The position numbers and the translations under genes are program-made. Positions 18,742 to 27,800 of a stretch of 64,000 nt of DNA are shown piece by piece. The notes under the pieces are model-generated. The model did not search any database. It was not told the DNA's origin and saw nothing but the letters and a program-made list of their open reading frames with translations. The stretch covers positions 2,789,001-2,853,000 of the forward strand of contig NC_009901.1 of assembly GCF_000018285.1 (NCBI RefSeq), given 5' to 3'. The first letter of the stretch is position 1; each line of letters opens with the position of its first letter. This DNA comes from Shewanella pealeana ATCC 700345. Its GTDB lineage: Bacteria > Pseudomonadota > Gammaproteobacteria > Enterobacterales > Shewanellaceae.

Positions 18742-19128
18742 TTATTCAGCTAGAAAGTATTCTTCAAAAGGGATCTCACCCGTTTGGTCATACGCGTTAT
18801 ACATCTCTTTAATGCCTTGTTCGGCAAGGCGCTCAATAAAAGAGTAAATGGCTATAGAATCCGAGTTTAAGCCTGAATTTTCTACGACGGAATACAATAC
18901 TTTGTCAGGATCTAAATCAGCAACACGTAAAAAAGAATTAACACTAGAAGTTAACCCTACAGGAACCGTTTTATTTTTAACCCCTAGTGCAACAGCCAAT
19001 CGATACAAGTCATAGCGTACTAATTTGTCACCATCTTCACCTGCTAGAGGGTTTAGCTCGTCTAATAACTCATCAATTTTTTCTACGGTAACATCTGTAA
19101 GTCCAATTCTATTAGGCTCTGTGCTCAT
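18742..19128 (-). CDS. Hypothetical 128-aa protein in PT-island effector operon
   Basis: Acidic 128-residue helical protein with no family that I recognise confidently. The stretch IGLTDVTVEKIDELLDELN followed by RYDLYRLAVALGV resembles the layout of DndE (Leu-rich helix, then an R-x-A-x-x-x-G/L helix), and its position directly behind a DndD-like ATPase gene mirrors dndD-dndE. Homology to DndE is therefore a hypothesis only. It starts 2 bases after the ATPase stop and ends 11 bases before the sigma/alpha-CTD-like gene, so all are co-transcribed. Confidence 0.7.
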   Translation of the reverse strand: MSTEPNRIGLTDVTVEKIDELLDELNPLAGEDGDKLVRYDLYRLAVALGVKNKTVPVGLTSSVNSFLRVADLDPDKVLYSVVENSGLNSDSIAIYSFIERLAEQGIKEMYNAYDQTGEIPFEEYFLAE

Positions 19129-19130
19129 AA

Positions 19131-21114
19131 TTAACGGCTCCGAATAATACGTGATTGGGTTGAAGAAATACGTTCAATGGCATAACGAGCACCAATTCGC
19201 TCTTTAAAGTTTTCGATATCTTTATTCGGGTCAATCTCACCTTCATGCACCAACAATACAACTTGGTCAGCCATTTTAGGCAAGTATTTCAGTACATTAG
19301 CTCGATGCTTAGGGTCTAAACGCCCAAGTGGTGTATCCATGATAATCGGGCCGGTTTTTCTAGCTGTACGATTTAAACCATCAATAAGTGACAATGCTAC
19401 AATCTGCTCTGCACCCGCACTACGTTCTTTAAGCGCTCGGCCTTGGTGATCTAAAATCGTTAATCCATAATTTTGGTTAATTTCTAACCCTGAGTACGTC
19501 GTCTCTGTCGTTAACTGACTAAACGCACTAGTCGCATATTTTTCAACTTGTAATCGCGCAGAATCTCTTAATTCATTAATGCCTTCACTAAACACACTCT
19601 CAAGACTTTGATACAAGCCTACTTTAACCGAACTCAGTGAATTAGTGCCTTGTGTACTTTTTGAAATAACATTGGATATTTGTGTTTGGTCTTTCTTTAT
19701 TTTTTCTAGGCTTTTCTCTACGCTACTAATATCATTTTCAATGTTAGATAACTGCTTAATATAGCTGTCACGTATATTTCTTTGGCGTGATATCTCGTCA
19801 GTATCAAAACCGCTTATTTCATCTTCAATTTCATCTATATTGGTTTCAAGCTTCATTAACTGAACTTTGGACTTCCGCTCTTTTTTTATTAACTCACAAA
19901 AACGAACACCTTCAGATTGAGACTGAATTTGTGAAAACTGTTCAATTTTATTATCTAAATCCCGAATATCTTTAATATCAACAAACGACAATGATGCTTC
20001 AGCTTTTAATACTGCCACTTGCCCTTTAATCTCTGTAATTTCAGTTTCTGAAATAGTCTGAGAACATGTTGGACAAATGGGATCTAATAAACTTTTTTCT
20101 AATTCTAATATTTTAGAATCTAGAATGACTTTATTATTTGAAGCCTCAAACATAGCTGAACGCTGCTCTTTAATATTTATTAAAACCGGTTGCACCCCAG
20201 TATATAAAATATCCTTCCATGCATTTTTAAGTAACTGACGACGTTCATTTTGATCGTAAATGATATTGTTTTCAGTTGCTTTTTTAGTTGCAGTTAAAAC
20301 ATCTAGTTCTGCTTTACTTCTTTGCGCGGCTTCAGTGTTTTTTTAATTTTTCGTCAATTGTATCGACTAAAAGCTCAACGTCATTTTTCTGTTCTTTTAG
20401 CGATTTCAAGTCAGCTTTGGCTGTATCTTCTTTAACATCTAAATCACTTTGGCGTGTTGCTAAGCTTTTTAGTTCAGATGAATTATTTGCATCACGCGTT
20501 TGTATTCTTCGTGATTCTTGCAATAAAACAGCGAAATCTGCACGCCCATTAATTAACGAAGGCACGCCTAAAGCTTGTTCAATATGCAGTTTTATTTTTT
20601 CGCCCTGGGCATTTTTATCCAATAATAAGTTTTCATACTCTTGTAATAACTCACCGTCGAATAAAAAGAATCTTGAGATCTCCTCAGGAGAAACTTGGTT
20701 AATCTGGTTTAATATTTTATCTCCAGCAATCACTTCACCATCAACTTTTAAACCAATCACCTCTTCAAAGTCATTATCGATTGAAGGCACTGACACGTGA
20801 CTTTTCTTGGTTATTTTTCGTCGTAATTCATAGCTCTTTTCTTCGTGTGTAAATTTAAGCAAAATTGACATTGACCAATCATCAACACTTGCAGCTTCAA
20901 TATTAACTAAGTTTACACGTGGAATAGTACGCAAATGACGACCAACCGCCAGTCCGTAAAATCCCCAACGAATAGAGTTCAAAAAACTGGTTTTACCGCG
21001 CATGTTGTCTCCATAAAGCAACATAACATTTTGTGTTTCATGTTGCGGAAACTGTACAATTTGCTCACCTTTATAAGGCATGAAATTATTAATAACGATT
21101 TCTTGTAACTTCAT
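19131..21114 (-). pseudogene. SMC/DndD-like ATPase with zinc hook, frameshifted
   Basis: Read as one gene, this encodes a 660-residue SMC/Rad50-type ATPase related to DndD. The N-terminal part has Walker A GDNMRGKTS (near residue 40). The C-terminal part has RSAGAEQIVALS, PIIMDTPLGRLDPKHR and a zinc-hook motif CPTC in the coiled coil. The frame breaks in an A7 run (coding strand) at 20338-20344: as written the first part ends after 260 residues. Skipping one A restores a frame that stays open to 19131 and continues the coiled coil (KNTEAAQRSKAELDV). This may be a real mutation, a sequencing error, or slippage that makes two products. It overlaps the 65-aa gene by ATGA and is followed at 2 bases by the 128-aa gene. 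Confidence 0.8.
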
Positions 21115-21308
21115 ATTGATAGGTCACCTTGTGGCATTGAAATTGACGCTTCAACTACTTTTTTAATTTCGTTAACGCTATTTCTTTCTTTTTCAAACTG
21201 ATGCTTTTGCTGAATGGCATAGCACTGTTCAATTAACAGTGAATCTATTGGTACCTCGAGTTGAGCATTAATTTTTAACAATACAGATAATGGATTACTT
21301 TTACTCAT
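21111..21308 (-). CDS. Small 65-aa protein of the effector operon
   Basis: Short helical protein (MSKSNPLSVLLKINAQLEVP..., ending GDLSI) with no recognised family. ATG 21308 is preferred over ATG 21317 because the AGGAG sequence lies nine bases upstream of it. It overlaps the helicase stop by 8 bases and the ATPase start by 4 bases (ATGA), so it is clearly translated as part of the operon. A subunit, adaptor or clamp-like role between helicase and ATPase is possible. Confidence 0.7.
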   Translation of the reverse strand: MSKSNPLSVLLKINAQLEVPIDSLLIEQCYAIQQKHQFEKERNSVNEIKKVVEASISMPQGDLSI

Positions 21309-23421
21309 CTTCAACATCTCCTAACTCTTCAATTCCATCAGTGCCATAGAAGCCACACTCTTGAGGGTCTATACCTAACTCAATTGCGATTGTGATTAAT
21401 TTAGTCGAACCTGATTTGTTCATTGCGGTGCCTGAAAACTGAATACTTCTTTGTAATTCACTCTTCAATAATGATAATTGACCAGGCTCACTATCTAAAC
21501 AGATAGGCACCATCACAGCATCATATATAACCGCTTTATGTTTATTGGCGCTTATGCGTAACACGCGACCTCGTCGTTGTATAAATTGCCTTGGATTCTG
21601 CGATGAAGCAAGAATAATAACATGTGAAATTTTAGGAATGTCCACTCCTTGGTCTAAACAGCGAATAGAAACCATAATGCCTCCAAATTGCTTAAACCAC
21701 TCAAGTGACGCAGCGGAATCTCCTTTCATATTGGTATGATATTCACAAGGCGAATGACCACTTTCTTTTAAAGCACTAATAACTTCTCTGACTTGATATT
21801 GGTCTTCACAATATACTAACCAGCTCTCACCTTCTTTATAGTTCTCTTTAATCACTCTTGCTGCATAGGGGATTTTAGCAGACGCTTTTTTAGCAATACG
21901 CGAACGCTGAATTAACATTAGTTGCAGTTTTACAGAGGTAATTGGTGCTCCATTAGCATCACGTTTAGAGCGCGCATATTCTTTATAAATAGCTTTAGTT
22001 TCTAGCTCCCATTGCTCAGACTCTTCTACCGTAAAGCGAATAGCTTCAGGTAAATATTCATACTTAACTAAGCGACCACTATTAATGGCATCTACTAGCG
22101 TGAAAGGGGGCTGAACAATATCGCCGAAATAGTTAAATATCTTTTCTGTGCCGACAGGGTCGCCGTAACGATTCGGAGTAGCGCTTAGCCCTAATCGTTT
22201 ACCAGCATCAATGGTTAGTATATTGGAGTTTTCTAGACTGCCAATTTCATGTACTTCATCAGCCACAATCATTAAATGTGGCCCAGCACATATTGCATTA
22301 ATAAACTCAGGAAGCCTCGCCGTTGCCATCGTGGCAAGGACCACCCTTACGCCTAAATCTTTATCTGGTTGAGTGATTGTATTTAAGCGTCTATTTTTTC
22401 TCCATCGGTCATGCCCATCACCTGCTTTTAGTAATATGACATCAGGAATATCAGACTTTATCTCTTCGGACCACTGCTTATGTAATAAGCGATCAGGTAC
22501 CAACACTAAAGCGACACCGCCGCCCTTTAAATGCTCATTCAAGGCGACTAATGCTGTGAAGGTTTTTCCGCTACCCGTGGCATGCTCAAATACACCACGG
22601 CAACCTTGTTGTTTCCATGCTTCTATCGCGTTGACTTGATGGGGTAAAGGGGTTCTTTTAGGCGCTTCATAATCAATCTGCTCAATGTTTGGGGGCATAA
22701 AATAATCATCCAATGTATCGGGCTCTATATCTGCTATCGATTCTTTTGAAATACTTTCTAGTTTTGACTTAGCAACTTGAGGAAAAGGGATCACATCTAA
22801 AGCATCTATATCGTTATCCCAAAGTGTTTCAAAATACTCACTGTTTCTATACACCTGACGAGCATCTCTCCCTTCAACCCAGCTTCGAAATACATCAATC
22901 GTTTCGTAATTACCACGCTCATGCCAACCATTCCAAGTTTCGTTTATTGAGCCCTTGAAGGTAACTGTTTCATTATTGGCGTGAATAATGCCTACTTTTT
23001 CATGAAATAAGCCATTACCTATTTTTCGAAATGCGATTTTAACTTCGAGGCAGCCACACTTGATAAGTGTGGCTAACGCCACCGTATTTTTAATGGTGCT
23101 TGTATTTTGCATTAATAAGTTAACTGAACTTAAAAGACTATTTTCGACAAACTGTTCATCAATGACAGGATGATAGCCAGACTCTAACGCTTCAATGTCA
23201 GCATTTGATAAGTATTGAGAACAAACAAGCCGAATCTTGCCACCACGTTGAGCAAACTTAACGAGCTCAGGGCCAATCAGTAAAAAGACTGTGGAACTAA
23301 AGTAACCAACAGAACGATCATATGAACTAGCTTCTTGTAAGCATGGCTTATAAAAACTATTAACTAAATCATCATGGCCGGTTCTGTATTCTTCTTTTAA
23401 CTCTATTTCACTTAATTTCAC
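21301..23421 (-). CDS. PLD-domain superfamily 2 helicase
   Basis: 706-residue fusion of a phospholipase-D-like domain and a SF2 (ResIII/DEAD) helicase. The PLD half (about 15-205) has one HKD-type motif, FHEKVGII (H140, K142) followed by GSINET at 157-162, so dimerisation would be needed for a full PLD active site. The helicase motifs are Walker A ATGSGKT (281-287), motif II DEVH (388-391), motif III GLSATP (411-416), and motif VI QFIQRRGRVLR (612-622). The start is GTG with AAGGGA upstream. It is the first gene of the five-gene minus-strand operon. Helicases of this architecture occur in defence systems; DNA translocation with possible cleavage is the likely activity. Confidence 0.85.
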   Translation of the reverse strand: MKLSEIELKEEYRTGHDDLVNSFYKPCLQEASSYDRSVGYFSSTVFLLIGPELVKFAQRGGKIRLVCSQYLSNADIEALESGYHPVIDEQFVENSLLSSVNLLMQNTSTIKNTVALATLIKCGCLEVKIAFRKIGNGLFHEKVGIIHANNETVTFKGSINETWNGWHERGNYETIDVFRSWVEGRDARQVYRNSEYFETLWDNDIDALDVIPFPQVAKSKLESISKESIADIEPDTLDDYFMPPNIEQIDYEAPKRTPLPHQVNAIEAWKQQGCRGVFEHATGSGKTFTALVALNEHLKGGGVALVLVPDRLLHKQWSEEIKSDIPDVILLKAGDGHDRWRKNRRLNTITQPDKDLGVRVVLATMATARLPEFINAICAGPHLMIVADEVHEIGSLENSNILTIDAGKRLGLSATPNRYGDPVGTEKIFNYFGDIVQPPFTLVDAINSGRLVKYEYLPEAIRFTVEESEQWELETKAIYKEYARSKRDANGAPITSVKLQLMLIQRSRIAKKASAKIPYAARVIKENYKEGESWLVYCEDQYQVREVISALKESGHSPCEYHTNMKGDSAASLEWFKQFGGIMVSIRCLDQGVDIPKISHVIILASSQNPRQFIQRRGRVLRISANKHKAVIYDAVMVPICLDSEPGQLSLLKSELQRSIQFSGTAMNKSGSTKLITIAIELGIDPQECGFYGTDGIEELGDVEDE

Positions 23422-23790
23422 TTAATTTCCCTTCAATCCAATACAGCAACAGAAAATCAACTTCTCCAACATCAATATACAACTTGTTAAATACTAATTT
23501 GGATATTTACTAAATATTTTTATATTAAAGACTAAGCGAACACAGAATAGAGATATTATTCACATAGTTTCGTTGTAGTATAATGTAGTGCCATAGTTAA
23601 TTTGGCTATCATTAGCATATAATATAGCGATTGATGTTTAGCTTGAAAGTTGAAAAAACTTACCTTTAAAGAAAAGAGCAACTTTCTGTCCCCCACACTA
23701 CATCAGTGAAATATTTGATATTAACTACTCCTTTGATACAAATGTGTCGTTGGATAAAAAATCTGTCTATTAACCATCAAATTTCTTGAC
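23422..23790. other. Intergenic region upstream of the PLD-helicase operon
   Basis: 369 bases, AT-rich, between the HNH gene end and the helicase start. It presumably holds the promoter of the five-gene operon; a weak extended -10-like AT stretch is present around 23575-23625. A short direct repeat (GTGAAATTAA / GTGAAATAGA on the minus strand) lies at the helicase start. No gene-sized reading frame is supported. Confidence 0.5.
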
Positions 23791-24660
23791 CTATTTCAAA
23801 ACTTCTTTCTGATGCCAAATCAAGTACTCAATATTAGGCAACCAAATATCCTTCTTTGGTAGTTTAATATGTCTACTTTCAAAATCAAAAAATAGTCGCT
23901 GGGCTTGCTCACCGCCATTCAAGCTTTCTGACAACTTAATGGTGTAATCCTGTGTAATAGTAAAAGCACCTTTATCAAAAGCTTTATGATGTAATGCACA
24001 TAGGGTTAAACCATTGTTTACATCGCACGGCCCATGGAACTGCTTCCATTTGATATGAGCAGCTTCTAAGCCTACAGAGATATCGTCCATTCGCAAATCA
24101 AAGCCACAAACCGCACACTGGTAGTTATAGGCGCGTAACACTTCTTTTCTAAATCTAGGATCTCGCTTTTGAACCTGCTTAAAGCTGAATTCAAGGCCTA
24201 GGTGACGCGTAATATCATCAACAATACTCTGTGGAAAACTATCTTGTAGAATTGTTTCTAGAAGCTCTAGGGTTAAGTTAGAGTCTTGTTTAATCAATTT
24301 ATAAGCAGCAGCGTTAAAACCACCGCTTACCTGGTGTTTAATTAGTTCACGTTTGCTGGGGTCTGTATTACTCTTTCGAGCAATGCAGTTTTCAGCATTA
24401 TTTAGCGTCCAAATATTATCGTTTATTAATCGCCAAAATGGGTACTCAGCATGATAAATTGACCGAGCTGGACCAAATCGTTTAAGCAACTCAGTGACCT
24501 CTTCGTCAACTTCAGTTTCATAATCAAAATATTGACCATGACCTTGGAGATACTTCGAGAGTGCATAGGCCATCATTAATGGTTTGTTAGGTGCACGCTG
24601 ATCACTTCGAGACCATCGTTTTACAGCTAAGACTGCAGCCCTAAGTTCATTTGGCGTCAT
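23791..24660 (-). CDS. Phosphorothioate-DNA-binding HNH endonuclease (SBD-HNH)
   Basis: 289-residue restriction endonuclease of the McrA-like type that recognises phosphorothioated DNA through an N-terminal sulfur-binding domain. Family marks in the SBD are RSDQRAPNKPLMMAYALSKY (residues 17-36), RFGPARSIYHAEYPFWRL (61-78), DNIW and VSGGF (111-115). The HNH domain has C182 and C185 (CAVCGF), LEAAHIKWKQFHG with H202, NNGLTLC with C221, and H224-H225. Known relatives cut PT-DNA near the modification, so its presence in a PT-modifying locus is notable. A GGAG site lies upstream of the ATG. It may be translationally coupled to a 39-codon reading frame. Confidence 0.88.
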   Translation of the reverse strand: MTPNELRAAVLAVKRWSRSDQRAPNKPLMMAYALSKYLQGHGQYFDYETEVDEEVTELLKRFGPARSIYHAEYPFWRLINDNIWTLNNAENCIARKSNTDPSKRELIKHQVSGGFNAAAYKLIKQDSNLTLELLETILQDSFPQSIVDDITRHLGLEFSFKQVQKRDPRFRKEVLRAYNYQCAVCGFDLRMDDISVGLEAAHIKWKQFHGPCDVNNGLTLCALHHKAFDKGAFTITQDYTIKLSESLNGGEQAQRLFFDFESRHIKLPKKDIWLPNIEYLIWHQKEVLK

Positions 24661-24766
24661 TTAAATGCTCCATTTCAGCTAAAAGCATTAATATTGGCTT
24701 GGTGACACTAGAATTGATCAAACTTAAGAAGTGATTGATATCTTGTTTTTTGAGATTTAAATCCAT
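24647..24766 (-). CDS. Possible 39-aa small ORF overlapping the SBD-HNH start
   Basis: A 39-codon reading frame (begins MDLNLKKQDINHFL, ends HLNDAK) runs into the first codons of the SBD-HNH gene with a 14-base overlap. Its composition (helical, Leu/Asn/Lys) is protein-like. No clear ribosome binding site precedes its ATG. It could be a leader peptide for coupled translation, a small partner protein, or chance. Confidence 0.35.
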   Translation of the reverse strand: MDLNLKKQDINHFLSLINSSVTKPILMLLAEMEHLNDAK

Positions 24767-24837
24767 TTAATTGACTCAGTAATCTGTAGTTATTTGATTA
24801 TATACATTTATTTGGTGCTAATAATATGCGCTATCGC

Positions 24838-24863
24838 AAAAAACACCCCGAAAGGTGTTTTTT
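24838..24863 (-). terminator. Rho-independent terminator of the dndFGH operon
   Basis: Stem AAAAAACACC / GGTGTTTTTT around CCGAAA. It reads as hairpin plus U-tract on the minus strand just after dndH. Confidence 0.88.
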
Positions 24864-24884
24864 ATCAGTCTGTTAGGTAACTCG

Positions 24885-27800
24885 TTAACCAAGCAGCTCC
24901 CAAAACGCTTTATCTTTGATCTTCTGCACTTTCTTATCGCCATCCACATACAAGCTGTAGTGCTTATCTAGCTCACGAATGCTCTTCATCAGGTTTTCTT
25001 GGTCTGACTTATCATCCTTGTTGAAGATTGACTTAATGTCTTGGTTTTTAATCTGCGATACACGGTGCACAATCCAGCTTAAGATGTAAGACGAATAATC
25101 ATTTTCGCTGGTCTTAAAGTGGGTAATATCTTGCGTTGACAAAATCACCCCCACTCCATATTCTCGGCCCTCTTTTAGTACCTTGCGGAGGCTTGGGAAG
25201 TTTTGCGACATAAAGTTATCGGCTTCATCAACAAGCAATAGCTTAGTGACTTGTCTAAAGTCGCCCTGCACTTCAGGTTTGCCTTGCTTTTGCATCTGCG
25301 AATAGAACAAGTCCATCGTCAATGCCACAACCAGATTTTGAATTTCTGATGGGTAACCTGCTAATTCAACCACTGTTATGCCGTCCACCAGCTCATATAA
25401 GCTAGTGCACTTTTCATGGTTATCTTCGAAGATCTCCAGCTCATACAAACTTTCCAGCGCAGCATAGAGTGAATCTTCAGTTGGCTCCGTCTCTTCAAAT
25501 AGCGCCCAAATATCACTAATTGTTGGCGCCGGTTTGCTCCAAGTACTTTGATCGCCCTTTTTAATACCAGCTAGCTCATAAGCTTCGCCAATCAGCTTTC
25601 GCAGTTTTAGTTGTTGCTTCTGCCCTAAACCAAATGCTTTACCCATGGTCTCAGAGAAACCACGCGCCGTATGCACAGGCAGCATAGGTGTATCACCAAA
25701 TAAACTAAGTGGATTATATGGCAGTTTATGCAGGTTAAACTTTTTACCGTTAGTGGCTGTTAAAAACTTCTCATCGACATAATCTGACTTGTAATCGAAG
25801 ATCAGAATACCAATAGCTTTACCATCCACATTACGCGCTTGCTGACGATACAACTGAGTCACTACCGACTTGGTACACTGCGTTTTGCCTGTACCCATGG
25901 TGCCAATAATGCCTGAGTTGGTGTTCATAAACTTAGCGGTATTGGTTGGCTCCCAATATACTTCTGCATTATCACGCACGTCATGACCCACTAGAATTTT
26001 TATAGGCTCATTATCTTGCTCAGGTTGACTAACAGGAGTTTGCCCCGCGGTTTTGGAAGGCACATTCAAATCGCTATGTGCTGTATCTGAATCCTTTTCT
26101 ACAAGCTCGGCGTCTTTTATTGGATCTTTAGTCGGTAAAAAATCACTGAGCTCGATAGCCCGACTTGAGATCGTATGAGTATCTGTACTTGTGCTTTGTT
26201 GAGTAGTTGTTTGTGGCTCAGGTAAATCCTGCTCTGGTTGTTTTCTCGTTTCACTTGAATTAGCTGCAACAAGCAAATATTTTTCTGGAATATGGCAAAG
26301 TTGCTCGGGACGAACATCCGTCATTAACTCTCGCAGCGGTGTACTAACAAGTTGTTTCAAATAACTAATAGGCAGCTGAATTTTTAAGATGTCGTCGACT
26401 TCATTAAAATCTGCTTCAAAGAAAGTATCGTTTTCAACATGAGAGAGCATAAAACCGTCTGGATAATTTGCTAGCTCAGCAATACTGTAGTCACCTTGTA
26501 ACCACCATTCTCGATCAGCTAAGAATCCGTCAAAGTAAGTATCTGAATAGAGATTATATAGCTCATACTTGTCGATCTGCATCAGCACCTGTCTGATGAA
26601 CAGGCCACGATATAACATGCCAGCAAAGTCATTACGGCCCAATATGTCTTCACACAGGTAACGTTTAAGCTCTTTAGCTTGCTGCACACCTTTACTGTGG
26701 GTTTGTTTGATGCCGGTTTTCACTTCAAGTGGTAACACGTACATCTGTTTATCTTTAAAGCCGACAAACAGTACATCATCAGAGATGAGGCCTGACTTGT
26801 AACCTTGGACGTTACGCGAGAAGTCACTATCAGACATCTTAAGACCGATGTTACCGGTTACACGGATCATCTCGGCAACCGAAAGCGGTACCCAAGTAAT
26901 ATCAGATTGCGACAGTAAGCAGTTTACAAATTTATACGCACCAATAATGCCCTTTTTCTCTTTACGCTCGTTGGCATTAGCGGTGATCATCTTAAGCAGC
27001 CACTCACCATTAAAGGCATTAAACTCTTCAGTTATCCCGCCTTCGTCCTGTTCAAGCACCTTCTTATAAAGCTCGGTTTGGCGAGTAACGGTAATTGCGT
27101 CGTAATTCGCCGAGTTGGTGTAGTTATCCGAATAGTGGATCAACACCATATCTTTTGCATTCTCGAAAAAATCTAAGGTCACCTTAGGGTCAATAATGGT
27201 CGTCCAGATGGAACTGACATAAGAACGCTCTAGTAAGGCTCTAAAGTTATCACTCACCACCAGCGCCATCGACTTTGAGTTACCAGTCGGCTCGCTAGAT
27301 AGACGCGCAGGCTTGATGAGGCCGCCAAGCTTTTGGGCAATTTGTAGATGTGCTTGCCCTTCGGTATCGACATTCTTAAGGCCGAATGCTGTAAAGTAGC
27401 TGTCTTGTTTATTTGCAGCTGCTTCACCCGCCATTAGACCATGACAAACCACTCCACTTAGCTGTTTATCGACATTGACATCTCTTGGCTCTACCTTGCT
27501 GTTATTTCGAAAGAAGCTAAGGTGTGAATAAGCTTGTTTGCCATCAATTTTGCCATTCTCAAACTTACTATAAGTGAGTCGAGTGCGTAACAAGTCGATA
27601 ATCATATCCGCTTGCTCACGTACAGCGCCTTTATCTAGTTCATATAAGTTTTTCAGCTCATCGTAACTCGCCGTCTCGGCGAAGCGATCGAATTCGCTAT
27701 AGACAAGTTTATCGTCATACAGATTCACATGAACTTGGCAGACCTTATCTTTATTCGCCTTAACAAAATCAACCAACCCCATAAAAATTTCGTGGTTTGA

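Noticed and set aside
19131..20195. A separate 354-aa ATPase starting at GTG 20195
   Set aside because: No Walker A, start lies inside the coiled coil, and the frame is continuous with the upstream part if one A is skipped at 20338-20344; it is better read as the second half of a single gene.
20338..20344. Classical programmed -1 ribosomal frameshift at the A7 run
   Set aside because: A -1 shift (one base re-read) leads to a stop within about a dozen codons; only skipping one base, or re-reading two, restores the long frame.
20288..20800. 170-codon plus-strand frame opposite the DndD-like ATPase
   Set aside because: Ser/Phe-rich antisense shadow of a Lys/Glu-rich coiled-coil gene; no independent support.
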